From assembly GCA_963668495.1 (NCBI GenBank), contig OY764545.1:1798001-1862000 (forward strand): a stretch of 64,000 bases of DNA. Reading direction: 5' to 3'. Both the position numbers and the translations under genes were made by a program. The stretch is from Oleispirillum sp963668495. Lineage in GTDB: Bacteria > Pseudomonadota > Alphaproteobacteria > Rhodospirillales > Rhodospirillaceae. Shown here piece after piece: positions 46,892 to 55,459 of the stretch (its first letter is position 1; each line of letters starts with the position of its first letter). The notes under the pieces were generated by a model. That model saw only the letters and a program-made list of their open reading frames with translations. It had not been told where the DNA came from and made no database searches.

Positions 46892-47169
46892 GGTTGTTAT
46901 GAACGCGATGATACTAGGGTGTGTATTGGATATTCGAGTACATAATTTAGATTTATATTGTGATTTATCAAGGCCATCATTTTAGATTTGGGTTTGTGTC
47001 CTACATTATATGATGCAGAAGAGTGCGTATGTATGGTTGATTTATATCAATGATCAGAGTTTATTTTTGGTTGAATTTTGAGTGATGTGTCCCATGTCTG
47101 TAAATGGTTAGGGTGTGTTTGCGAAAGAAAATATATCTCACAATAGATTGCCATAAGGAGGCTGTGCAA
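46892..47169. promoter_or_regulatory. Divergent region with a perfect FNR-type box and a second weaker one
   Basis: TTGAT-TTAT-ATCAA at 47037-47050 is an exact FNR/FixK-family site, 120 bases before the chemoreceptor start. TTGTG-ATTT-ATCAA at 46958-46971 is one base off and lies 67 bases before the amidoligase start. Oxygen-limited activation of one or both transcripts is the likely meaning. Confidence 0.7.
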
Positions 47170-48567
47170 ATGGCCGGAGCATCCGAAATCCAAGGACGTA
47201 TGCAATTTTTGCGTATGGATGAGCAGACCAAAGTCGGGCTGGAATTAGCGAAGCCCATGGTTGCAAGGCACATAGATGACATTTTGGATGTGTTTTATGC
47301 GTTTGTGGCAGGAGTGCCGGAACTTGCGGAGATGATGTCCTCTCCGGCAATTGTGAAACATGCGCGTGAAGAACAGAAAAAGCATTGGCTAAACAACTTG
47401 TTCTCCGGGAACTTTGGTAATGATTATGTTTTGAGCGCACGTAAAATTGCCAAAGCCCATGAACGTATCGGTTTAAAGCCTGAATATTACCTCGGTGCCT
47501 ATGAATTGGTGGTGGAACACCTTCTGACAAAGGCAGATGAAATCTTTTCCGATCAGAAAAGAGGGTTCTGGTCCGTATTTAAACCATCGGGCCAGGGACA
47601 AAGGCAAATGGTCAGGGATGCCATTCTTAAGGTGGTTTTTCTGGATATGGGCTTGGTCATTGATGTGTACTTTGCCGAGGTGCAAAATACTAATGCAGAT
47701 GTGATTAATGGTCTCGCCAATCAATTTGAACAATCCGTTGGCAAAATTGTTGAGGAAGTCGCCCAATCCGCCGACAATTTACGTAGTGTTGCGCAAATTA
47801 TGGCATCCGCAGCGACAGAAGGGGCTCAGCAAGCAACGCTGGTCGCCAGTGCCGCCCACGAGGCATCCATTAATGTTGAAACCGTTGCCAGTGCTTCCGA
47901 AGAATTGTCCATCACGACACAGGAAATCGGTAGGCAGGTGGTGAACTCCGCCAATATTGCCCGTGATGCGGTTGAAAAAATTGAAATAACCAATGCCGCT
48001 GTTGATGAATTAAATGCTGCCGTTGGTAAAATCTCTGAAATTGTCACCATGATTAACAGTATTGCGTCGCAGACCAACCTTCTGGCGTTGAATGCGACAA
48101 TCGAAGCCGCACGCGCTGGGGAAGCCGGTAAAGGGTTCGCCGTGGTTGCCGGAGAGGTAAAAACCCTTGCTATGCAAACGGCAAAGGCAACACAGGATAT
48201 CACCGCGCATATTGAAGATGTGCAAAGATCAACGGAGGCATCAGTTGCTGCCATCATGCAAGTTGGTGGCACTATCGGGCAAATCGACGATGTTTCTGCG
48301 GCCATCGCCGCTGCGATTGAGCAACAGGGCGCAACAACGATGGAAATTACCCGGAATATTCAAGAAGCAGCGACCGGAGCAGTTGAGGTCACCAACAACA
48401 TTGGTGGCGTTTCTGAGGCTGCCCACCAGACTGGTGAAGCGGCAAATACGGTTCTATCTTCGGCAGACAGTTTGGTTCTTCAGTCGGATGCACTGTCAAA
48501 AGAGCTTAGGGTGTTTGTTCAAGATATGCGCACAAACACATACGTTGAAGACGCTTTGGCGAGTTAA
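47170..48567 (+). CDS. Globin-coupled sensor chemoreceptor (HemAT-like)
   Basis: 465 residues from the ATG at 47170 (AAGGAGG 8 bases before). The N-terminal globin sensor domain (about residues 1-160) has the proximal heme His97 in 'AKAHERIGLKPEYYLGAY', the standard motif for oxygen-sensing GCS proteins. A methyl-accepting signalling domain follows, with the hairpin 'INSIASQTNLLALNATIEAARAGEAGKGFAVVAGEVKTLA' segment (about residues 295-335). There is no membrane segment, so it is a soluble aerotaxis receptor feeding CheA/CheW. An FNR-type box upstream fits an oxygen role. Confidence 0.93.
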   Translation: MAGASEIQGRMQFLRMDEQTKVGLELAKPMVARHIDDILDVFYAFVAGVPELAEMMSSPAIVKHAREEQKKHWLNNLFSGNFGNDYVLSARKIAKAHERIGLKPEYYLGAYELVVEHLLTKADEIFSDQKRGFWSVFKPSGQGQRQMVRDAILKVVFLDMGLVIDVYFAEVQNTNADVINGLANQFEQSVGKIVEEVAQSADNLRSVAQIMASAATEGAQQATLVASAAHEASINVETVASASEELSITTQEIGRQVVNSANIARDAVEKIEITNAAVDELNAAVGKISEIVTMINSIASQTNLLALNATIEAARAGEAGKGFAVVAGEVKTLAMQTAKATQDITAHIEDVQRSTEASVAAIMQVGGTIGQIDDVSAAIAAAIEQQGATTMEITRNIQEAATGAVEVTNNIGGVSEAAHQTGEAANTVLSSADSLVLQSDALSKELRVFVQDMRTNTYVEDALAS

Positions 48568-48617
48568 GCTTTGGTATCTTTGTGACAACGATGACAAGGG
48601 CCGTAGCCCAAAATCAC

Positions 48618-48663
48618 AACCAAGAAATATTATATCCGCAAGGTTATACGGGTCTTGGTTTTT
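48618..48663 (+). terminator. Probable terminator after the chemoreceptor
   Basis: AACCAAGA (48618-48625) pairs with TCTTGGTT (48653-48660) and is followed by further T. The loop is long (27 bases), so strength is uncertain. Confidence 0.55.
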
Positions 48664-48733
48664 CGGCGGTTGGAACTATATCTATAGTTAGTTATGGTGC
48701 TCACAATGACCCGCTATGAGAGGTGTTCGAGCC

Positions 48734-48997
48734 ATGGTTAACACACGATTTGTCCAGAAATCTCCGTTTGCAGATGACGGTATGGCTTCAATTTCTCCGG
48801 CAGATGACGGTATGGTCGGACCCGGAGGGTGCCCGGAATGCGTTGATGACGGTATGAAGTCCAAGGGTGCCGATGCTGCTGTTTTGGAAACCACTTTGGC
48901 CCCACGGCAATGCAATCTTGAACCGGCTGGGGATGGAATGGCGAGCGATGGTAGCTGCCCGGAATGTGCGGATGACGGCATGTCACCGCCGAAATAA
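48734..48997 (+). CDS. Small protein with repeated DGM and CPEC motifs
   Basis: About 87 residues from the ATG at 48734 (AGAGG about ten bases before). Not a family I recognise. The sequence holds five copies of a D-G-M triplet, four of them as (A/V)DDGM, at roughly even spacing, and two C-P-E-C tetrads, plus one lone Cys; it ends 'ADDGMSPPK'. No signal peptide or membrane helix. The repeats suggest a peptide precursor (a RiPP with several cores) or a metal-binding protein. It has its own promoter region with a GTTATGGTGCTCA sequence (48691-48703) related to the metal-regulon 13-mer, plus an AACTATA/TATAGTT inverted repeat, and shares a terminator with receptor 3. Confidence 0.55.
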   Translation: MVNTRFVQKSPFADDGMASISPADDGMVGPGGCPECVDDGMKSKGADAAVLETTLAPRQCNLEPAGDGMASDGSCPECADDGMSPPK

Positions 48998-49018
48998 CCC
49001 GGCGCGAATGAAATGAAG

Positions 49019-49051
49019 AAACAGGCCGCTTTTTTGACGGCCTGTTTTTTT
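49019..49051. terminator. Shared terminator between small protein and receptor 3
   Basis: Stem ACAGGCCG (49021-49028) / CGGCCTGT (49038-49045) with T run after it; it can end the plus-strand small gene and lies just past the minus-strand receptor stop. Confidence 0.88.
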
Positions 49052-49074
49052 GTGGTGGTTGAATTCAGGTGTTT

Positions 49075-51012
49075 TTAGAACTTCAGGCGCAGGCCGGTGG
49101 ATGCCCCGATCCCGGCATTGTTGAAGTTGTACATTTCACCATAATTCTTATCGAACAGGTTCTCCACCCGACCATAAACGGCAAAGTTACTGTCGATTTC
49201 GTATTCTGCACCCAAATCCCATACGGCGTACCCACCGATGCGGTTGCGTGGGTTTTCGCTGTTGTCATAGGTTTTGGAAACAGCCTTGACCTTGACCCAA
49301 GTTTGCAGCCCTTCGACTTCTTCCGGTGCGTAGTTAATACGCAGTGACGCAAGGTGAGCCGGGGTTTCTTCCATAGCCATCCCCGTCGCATTGTTGCGGG
49401 ATTGGGTATAGGTGTAGCCCAAAACAAAGTTCAATTCATCGGTTGCTTCAAAATCAGCAGATGTTTCCACACCCATGTGGCGGGAAGATCCGATATTGAC
49501 ATAATAGCGGCTACCGCCTGAGCCTTTGGATTCAATTTGGTTGGTCATGCGGTTGTTAAACGCTGTGACATCCATGACCAATCGACCATCCATTAAGGAC
49601 TGTTCGACACCGAAATCATAACCACGGGATTCTTCCGGCTCCAGATCTCCCGGTGCCAAATGACGGTTATAGAGTGCCTGTTTCAGGGTCGGTGCCTTGA
49701 AACCTGTGCCGTAACTGGCGTGAAAGCGGGTTTCTGTCGGTTGATACAGGTAGGACGCCGTGCCGCGATAGGTGGTGTGTTGACCGAATGTATCGTGGAA
49801 TTCTTGCCGTCCGCCAAAGGTCAAAGACAGGGTTTTGTCAAATAGGTCAACGCCATATTGAGCATAGGCACTGCTGTTGACTAATGATGCGTTGTCATGG
49901 CTGCTGGTGACGTCGCCGGTTTTTTTGTTGTAACGGTAATGGTCTCGTTCCTGTTCAACACCAAAGACCACGGTGTGGTTTTCAACAGGAGCCAAAACGC
50001 CTTCATACTCATAGCGTTGCATATCGCCCCAGTACTGTGACTGGCTGCCCTTATTGCGATAGCTTCTCGCATTTGTGTATGAGTCCATGCGGCTGATCGA
50101 GAATGTATTTTTCAGCAGGCCATCAAACAGATCAGCCTGAAGCTTTAGGTGAGCGGTTTCTGTGATTTGGTTATAGAAACCATCCGTGTCGTTGGACCCG
50201 GAACTGGTGTCGTATTCCGCATCGCCATCCTGATAATTGAAGTTGGTTTCAATGTTGAGGAGATCCAGATAGCCATAATCGGTAATCAAATCCGCACCAA
50301 GCTTGGCACTGTAATTGACATTGCGCGATCCGTCACTTTCGTTGGGTTCAACGTTACGCCGGGCATCATGACCATGAGTGCCGTAAGCAGAGCCAGATAG
50401 CTTGTAGTAGAAATTATTGTACTCGCCAAAGACACTGGTGCTGATGCTTCGGGTAACGTCCGTGCCAATCTCTGTGGAGGCCGTACCCTGCACCAACTTG
50501 CCGGAACCTTTGCCGCTTTTGGTGGTGATGGAAATTACGCCACCAATGGCGTCGCTACCGTAAAGGGCGCTTTGGCTACCTTTCAGAACTTCAATCCGCT
50601 CAATATCCGCGGCTTGCAGGTGGTTGTATGGGCGGTCATACATTTGGCTGGCCTGATTATCGATTTTGACCCCATCGATCAAAACCAGTACCCGACCAGA
50701 GTCAAAACCACGAAGGCGGAAGCGTGTATTGCTTGCCGAATTGCCGTTGGAATAAACGTACAAGCCCGGAATATCGCTCAGGGCGTCTTCCAGCGTCACG
50801 GCTTGCGATTTTTCAAGATCTTCGGACGTTACCACTGTGACCGAGCTGCCGAGGTTGGCGACGGCAGTGGGTGTCCGGTTTGCCGAAACCACGACATCTT
50901 TCAGTTTTACGGAATTATCTGCGGCGAATGCTTGCCCGGTCGCTCCGAGCATGCAGATGAAACTGGCACTGGCGAGCAGGCACAGTTTGGGAGTGCGTGT
51001 AGTGTTGAACAT
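49075..51012 (-). CDS. TonB-dependent outer-membrane receptor 3
   Basis: 645 residues. GAGGG lies seven bases before the ATG. Signal peptide to about residue 30 ('GQAFAAD'). TonB box region 'KDVVVSANRT'; plug with 'RFRLRGFDSGRVLVLIDGVKID' and 'IERIEVLKGSQSALYGSDAIGGVISITTKSG', close to receptor 2; barrel ending 'STGLRLKF'. Lies just downstream of an hmuTUV-like operon on the same strand but with its own promoter region, so heme or another chelate is the likely ligand. Confidence 0.88.
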   Translation of the reverse strand: MFNTTRTPKLCLLASASFICMLGATGQAFAADNSVKLKDVVVSANRTPTAVANLGSSVTVVTSEDLEKSQAVTLEDALSDIPGLYVYSNGNSASNTRFRLRGFDSGRVLVLIDGVKIDNQASQMYDRPYNHLQAADIERIEVLKGSQSALYGSDAIGGVISITTKSGKGSGKLVQGTASTEIGTDVTRSISTSVFGEYNNFYYKLSGSAYGTHGHDARRNVEPNESDGSRNVNYSAKLGADLITDYGYLDLLNIETNFNYQDGDAEYDTSSGSNDTDGFYNQITETAHLKLQADLFDGLLKNTFSISRMDSYTNARSYRNKGSQSQYWGDMQRYEYEGVLAPVENHTVVFGVEQERDHYRYNKKTGDVTSSHDNASLVNSSAYAQYGVDLFDKTLSLTFGGRQEFHDTFGQHTTYRGTASYLYQPTETRFHASYGTGFKAPTLKQALYNRHLAPGDLEPEESRGYDFGVEQSLMDGRLVMDVTAFNNRMTNQIESKGSGGSRYYVNIGSSRHMGVETSADFEATDELNFVLGYTYTQSRNNATGMAMEETPAHLASLRINYAPEEVEGLQTWVKVKAVSKTYDNSENPRNRIGGYAVWDLGAEYEIDSNFAVYGRVENLFDKNYGEMYNFNNAGIGASTGLRLKF

Positions 51013-51054
51013 GTATCCCTCATAAATCTCCGTGTATCTCCCATCCCCACAAGA

Positions 51055-51067
51055 GATACGCTATAAC
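51055..51067. promoter_or_regulatory. 13-mer operator-like motif before TonB receptor 3
   Basis: GATACGCTATAAC, reverse complement GTTATAGCGTATC; matches the copies at 33800, 35653 and 53886. It lies about 45 bases upstream of the receptor start. Confidence 0.45.
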
Positions 51068-51166
51068 GTATTGAAGCAGTGATTACGTACTCCAGTGTTA
51101 GGTGAAGGACAAGAAAATTCGCGTCATTGATGTGGAGTATGTAAGGGGTCAGTATTCTAGGTTTGG

Positions 51167-51943
51167 TTACTTTGGGAGGAATGCAATCATGGGGCATGAC
51201 AGGTCGGGATGCGGCAACACGGCGGCGTTAATGTCGTATAAAGACCGCAGGTTGTCTGTCGTCATGACTTGGTCGCGTGGACCATGGAAAAGGATGCGGC
51301 CATCTTTCAGGGCGTAGATTTCATCTGCGAATGGCATGGCAAGATTAATGTCATGAACCACGGCAACCACTGTCAGTCCCTGTTTGGCGAGGTTGCTGGC
51401 TTGCTGTAACGCGATGAAGGCATGGGCCGGGTCAAGGTTGGCAGTTGGTTCATCCAAAAGCAGAATGCCGCGACCAGCATCAGCCGCATCGGTAATTTGG
51501 ACCAAAACCCGGGCAATTTGCACGCGGCGTTGTTCCCCACCGGAAAGCTCGGGGTACATACGCCGCTGCATGCCATCCAAACCGACCTGATGCAGTGCAT
51601 GATCGACCAGCGACATATCTTGATCACTTTGCCCGAAGGGAAGGCGGCCCAACCGTACAACGTCGCGAACCTGAAAACCAAAATTCAGATTACAATTTTG
51701 CGGCAATACGGCACGGTGGCGTGCGATATCTTTGCGAGGCCAATGAGACATATCTCGGTCAAGAAGAGTGACAGAGCCATGGTCCGGGGTGATGTCATTG
51801 GATAACACCTTCAGGAACGTGGATTTCCCGGCTCCATTTGGTCCGATAATCACCGTGAATTTTCCGGGGGCAGCGTGAAAGTTCACGGTATCAACCAAGT
51901 GACGCTTGCCACGGGTTACGCGGATGGCCTTTGTGCTAATCAT
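51167..51943 (-). CDS. hmuV: Heme-type ABC transporter ATPase
   Basis: 258 residues. Walker A 'IIGPNGAGKSTFLKVL' (about residues 32-47), signature 'LSGGEQRRVQIARVLVQI', Walker B 'ILLLDEPTANLDPAH', switch His 'VVHDINLAMPFA'. The wording of these motifs is closest to HmuV. Overlaps the permease by four bases. Third gene of a T-U-V operon. Confidence 0.85.
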   Translation of the reverse strand: MISTKAIRVTRGKRHLVDTVNFHAAPGKFTVIIGPNGAGKSTFLKVLSNDITPDHGSVTLLDRDMSHWPRKDIARHRAVLPQNCNLNFGFQVRDVVRLGRLPFGQSDQDMSLVDHALHQVGLDGMQRRMYPELSGGEQRRVQIARVLVQITDAADAGRGILLLDEPTANLDPAHAFIALQQASNLAKQGLTVVAVVHDINLAMPFADEIYALKDGRILFHGPRDQVMTTDNLRSLYDINAAVLPHPDLSCPMIAFLPK

Positions 51944-53025
51944 TCGCCACCTTCCTGTTTACCAACCCGTACCAATAGCCAAAGCAGGAAAGGTCCGCCA
52001 AGGATGCCGGTTAGGATGCCAAGCGGCAGTTCACTGGGCGCGACTACAGTCCGTGCCGCAAGATCAGCCAGCATGACAAGGGTTGCGCCCAATAGGGCTG
52101 ATCCGGGGATAACCAGTCGGTGCCGCGCGCCAACCAGCAGGCGCACCAAGTGCGGGGCAACCAGACCGACAAAGCCAATCATGCCAACAAAGGAAACTCC
52201 GGCACCCACAGCCAATGCCACGGCAGTTAGTACCCGTCCGCGAATTTTGACCGCATCCAGCCCAAGGTGTCCGGCGACGTGGTCGCCAAGTGCGGTTGCA
52301 TCCAGAGCAAGGCCATAGCGAAAGATCAACAGGCCACTAAATGTACCAATGCTGCACACCACGGCGCAATGGGCCCAGTTTGCCGATGCAAGGCTGCCCA
52401 TCATCCAGAAGGTCAAACTGCGGAGCTGCTCATCGTTTGCCAATGAGATCAGAAGGCCGATCGCAGACCCGGACAGCGCATTAATCGCAATCCCGGTCAG
52501 CAATAAGGTTGCAGAGCTTGGAATATTGACGGATTTTGCGACGGCGACTACCACACCCGTGCAGGCCAACGCGCCAAGAAATGCGGCAAAGGGGATAGCA
52601 TAAGGTGTGTAGGCATGATCCCCGAGTAAGGCACCCTCCAGCACGATCACTGCCACGGCTCCCAATGCGGCACCGCTCGCTGTGCCCAGCAAACCGGGCT
52701 CTGCTAAAGGGTTACGTAGGATACCCTGCATGGCGGCCCCGGCAATGCCAAGTGTAGCACCAACTGCGCAGGATAAAATCAGGCGCGGCAGGCGTACTTC
52801 CATCAAGATCAAGTCATATCGGCGATCAATGGTTGAGATATCTCCCAAGCCAATATGCGCTGCAAATGTATCAAATATCACGGGGATCGGGATTGGCATG
52901 GCCCCGACTGACAGGCTCCAGATCAAAGCCAGAAACACGGATGCGCCAAGGCATGTAAAGACCCGAGCCTCAGAAATGCTTAGGCCCGACCAGCGACGCC
53001 GCAAAGATGTGATGAGTGGCTTCAT
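51940..53025 (-). CDS. hmuU: FecCD-family permease, HmuU-like
   Basis: 361 residues with about nine hydrophobic segments. Conserved 'RLPRLILSCAVGATLGIAGAAMQGILRNPLAEPGLLGTASG' style region and 'GMIGFVGLVAPHLVRLLVGARHR' near residue 275. Four-base overlaps on both sides show a tight hmuT-hmuU-hmuV operon. Confidence 0.88.
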   Translation of the reverse strand: MKPLITSLRRRWSGLSISEARVFTCLGASVFLALIWSLSVGAMPIPIPVIFDTFAAHIGLGDISTIDRRYDLILMEVRLPRLILSCAVGATLGIAGAAMQGILRNPLAEPGLLGTASGAALGAVAVIVLEGALLGDHAYTPYAIPFAAFLGALACTGVVVAVAKSVNIPSSATLLLTGIAINALSGSAIGLLISLANDEQLRSLTFWMMGSLASANWAHCAVVCSIGTFSGLLIFRYGLALDATALGDHVAGHLGLDAVKIRGRVLTAVALAVGAGVSFVGMIGFVGLVAPHLVRLLVGARHRLVIPGSALLGATLVMLADLAARTVVAPSELPLGILTGILGGPFLLWLLVRVGKQEGGE

Positions 53026-53870
53026 TGTCCATAGGCTAGCTCGCGCAGGCGACGAACTTCCTTACCTAATGTGGGGCCAAGGCCCAAAAATGCGGCACTG
53101 TCCACAACCAGAATTTTATTGTTTAAGACGGCGGGTGAATATTTCAGGCTTGGCAATTCCTTCAGCCCGTCCAAACCGCCCATCCGTTCCAGAGCGCGGG
53201 AAAGGATGATGATGATATCCGGTTCTGCCGTTGCTGCCGCTTCAATGTTCAGCGGTTTGTATTTGCTGACACCTTGCACGGCGTTATCAAGGTGAGCGGC
53301 GGTCATAAGGGCTTCGGCAGAGGTATCCTGACCAGCCACCATCAAGGGGCCGTTCCCCATGGTTTGGATAAACAAGCCATGTATGCGCTGTTTCGGAGGC
53401 TGTTTGTTCGCAGGCCATGCCAAATCCGCATCTATGTTTGCGACCAGTTTTTCGCCCGCAGATTTGGCTCCAAGGCCTGTGGCAATGGTCATGAATTTAT
53501 CCCGCGCACTTTCGATCGTGCGGAGACGAGGGACAGTAACAACATGGATATTTAATGATTTAAGGTGCTCGATGGCGTTTTTTGGTTCCAAATCATCATA
53601 GGCCACGACCGTATCCGGGTTTACAGCCAGTAGGCTTTCCATGGAAACGGCCCGTGGGCTGCCCACACGCGGCAAATGTCCAACGACATCGCGCGGGCGC
53701 AAGCTGCTGCGATCGACGCCAACCAATTTATCGCCCAAGCCAATGGTGGCAATGGTTTCAGTCAGGGAACCAGACAGGCTGACAATGCGCTGACAACAGG
53801 CAGAGGCAGCATTGCCAGATGCAAGAAATAGAAACGCGGACAGGACCGCAGGCAGGGCAAAGCGAAGCAT
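53022..53870 (-). CDS. hmuT: Heme-type periplasmic binding protein
   Basis: 282 residues from the ATG at 53870, chosen because a signal peptide begins there ('SGNAASACCQ' at its end); the frame continues upstream without one. 'RIVSLSGSLTETIATIGLGDKLVGVDRSSL' is the typical HmuT opening. Two adjacent Cys follow the signal peptide. No heme-handling hmuS/chuS is beside it. It could bind another chelate; the heme assignment is by family resemblance. Confidence 0.82.
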   Translation of the reverse strand: MLRFALPAVLSAFLFLASGNAASACCQRIVSLSGSLTETIATIGLGDKLVGVDRSSLRPRDVVGHLPRVGSPRAVSMESLLAVNPDTVVAYDDLEPKNAIEHLKSLNIHVVTVPRLRTIESARDKFMTIATGLGAKSAGEKLVANIDADLAWPANKQPPKQRIHGLFIQTMGNGPLMVAGQDTSAEALMTAAHLDNAVQGVSKYKPLNIEAAATAEPDIIIILSRALERMGGLDGLKELPSLKYSPAVLNNKILVVDSAAFLGLGPTLGKEVRRLRELAYGQ

Positions 53871-53885
53871 ATGACAGACCACGAT

Positions 53886-53898
53886 GTTATAGTGTTTC
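53886..53898. promoter_or_regulatory. 13-mer operator-like motif before hmuT
   Basis: GTTATAGTGTTTC, matching the copies at 33800, 35653 and 51055, 16 bases before the chosen hmuT start. It overlaps a possible TATAAC -10 on the minus strand. Confidence 0.45.
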
Positions 53899-53958
53899 AA
53901 GAAGCATCTATCGCATAGCGCAAGAGGCGTCAATGCACATCTGTTTTTGCAAAGCAGG

Positions 53959-53990
53959 TTGACAACAGTCAATAATGTTAATAATTAACA
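53959..53990 (+). promoter_or_regulatory. zur promoter with overlapping palindrome
   Basis: TTGACA (53959-53964), then TAATTA 17 bases further on. The -10 is covered by TGTTAAT-A-ATTAACA (53976-53990), a perfect inverted repeat with one centre base, typical in form of Fur-family (Zur) boxes. Autoregulation of zur-znuACB is likely. Confidence 0.7.
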
Positions 53991-54026
53991 CTTACAGATT
54001 TTTGTATCAAATTCATGGGGTCAATG

Positions 54027-54518
54027 ATGGGCGCACATTCTCCATTTCCATCGCCATATCATGATCATGCCCGCTGTGTTGATCGGGCTTTGTCCGAAGC
54101 CGCGGAAATATGTTTCCAAAGTGGCGAGCGGATGACCGCCAACCGCAAAGCTGTCTATTTACAGGTTCTGTCATCCCACAAAGCACAAAATGCCGCTGAT
54201 ATTGCCGTCGGACTGGCGCGTAACGGTAAACGATCCGTCAGTCCGATGATGGTCTATCGCGCCCTGGATTTTCTGGTGGAGCAAGGGCTGATCCATAAAA
54301 TTTCATCATTAAATGCCTACATCGGCTGCGCCGAGCCAATGACCGCACGGGCTCATTGTTTCCTGATCTGTACCGTTTGTGGCGTGGTCACGGATTACCA
54401 TGATGAAGCTGTGGTTCAACAGCTTACCAAGCACATTCGGGCGATTGGTTTCAAGCCAAAGTCCCCGGTGGTTGAAGTCCCAGGTATATGCCCCTTTTGT
54501 CAAGATTCCGAATGTTGA
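54027..54518 (+). CDS. zur: Fur-family regulator, probably zinc-responsive Zur
   Basis: 163 residues from the ATG at 54027, chosen for GGGG six bases before it (ATGs at 54015 and 54024 are alternatives). Winged-helix DNA-binding region around residues 40-90 ('VSPMMVYRALDFLVEQGLIHKI'), then metal-binding half with 'CTVCGVVTDYHD' and 'GICPFCQ', the two CxxC pairs of the structural zinc site. Placed directly before znuA, so zinc is the likely effector. It may also control the similar sites at 13.2, 29.4 and 39.3 kb. Confidence 0.88.
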   Translation: MGAHSPFPSPYHDHARCVDRALSEAAEICFQSGERMTANRKAVYLQVLSSHKAQNAADIAVGLARNGKRSVSPMMVYRALDFLVEQGLIHKISSLNAYIGCAEPMTARAHCFLICTVCGVVTDYHDEAVVQQLTKHIRAIGFKPKSPVVEVPGICPFCQDSEC

Positions 54519-54541
54519 GCCCGATCCTGAAAGGATGTCCA

Positions 54542-55459
54542 ATGCGTAAAATTTTGATGCTTATGTTTATCGGTTGGGTCAGTGTCTGTTCTCCGGCGAT
54601 GGCATCACAGGCCATGCCCGTAGCAGTGAGCATTGTGCCGCAGAAATATTTTGTAGAACGCATTGCCGGGCCATTGGTTGAGGTCACCGTCATGGTGCCG
54701 CCGGGAAGCAGTCCGGCGACCTATGAGCCGAAACCATCACAAATGATGGCGTTATCATCGGCGCGGGCATATTTTTCCATTGGTGTCCCGTTTGAACGGG
54801 CATGGCTGCCGCGTTTCGCGGATAGCAATCCACAAATGCAGATTGTTGATACGACGGTGCGCATTGCCAAGCGCGCCATGGGGCGGCATGTCCATCATGA
54901 CGAAGGTGGGGCGCATGTTCACCACGATCACGACCACGATCATGGCATTGGCGATCCTCATGTTTGGTTGTCGCCCTTGCTTGTGCGTATGCAGGCAGAC
55001 CAAATTCGTGATGCCTTGATCCGCTTGGACCCGCGGCATGCGGCGCAATATCGTCAGGGGCATGCGGCATTTGTTGCAGATATTCATGCGCTGGATATCG
55101 AACTTTTAAAGATGTTGAGCAATGGTGCTCGCCCTAGGCCGTTTTTGGTCTTTCATCCCAGTTGGGGATACTTTGCGGAAGCCTATGGGCTTAAGCAGTA
55201 CTCCATCGAAATTGAAGGGAAAGAGCCATCTCCAAAAGAATTGGCTGAAATCATTGCAACTGCGAAGAAAAGCCGTATTTCCGTTGTATTCGCACAGCCA
55301 GAGTTTTCGCAAAAAATGGCCAACGAAGTCGCAAAGGCAATCCATGGTCAAGTCGTGCGCCTTAGCCCGTTATCCTATGACTGGGAGGCAAACCTGTTGC
55401 ATATGGCGCAATCCTTCGTAACCAAAACTGACTCAGGGCAAGGGGTTCGGAATGATTGA
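54542..55459 (+). CDS. znuA: Zinc ABC transporter binding protein
   Basis: 305 residues from the ATG at 54542 (GAAAGG upstream). Signal peptide about residues 1-20. Cluster A-I metal-binding fold with a His-rich loop (about residues 115-140, 'HVHHDEGGAHVHHDHDHDHG') characteristic of ZnuA, and later ligand His in 'GDPHVWLSP' and 'FHPSWGYFA'. Overlaps znuC by eight bases. Confidence 0.93.
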   Translation: MRKILMLMFIGWVSVCSPAMASQAMPVAVSIVPQKYFVERIAGPLVEVTVMVPPGSSPATYEPKPSQMMALSSARAYFSIGVPFERAWLPRFADSNPQMQIVDTTVRIAKRAMGRHVHHDEGGAHVHHDHDHDHGIGDPHVWLSPLLVRMQADQIRDALIRLDPRHAAQYRQGHAAFVADIHALDIELLKMLSNGARPRPFLVFHPSWGYFAEAYGLKQYSIEIEGKEPSPKELAEIIATAKKSRISVVFAQPEFSQKMANEVAKAIHGQVVRLSPLSYDWEANLLHMAQSFVTKTDSGQGVRND

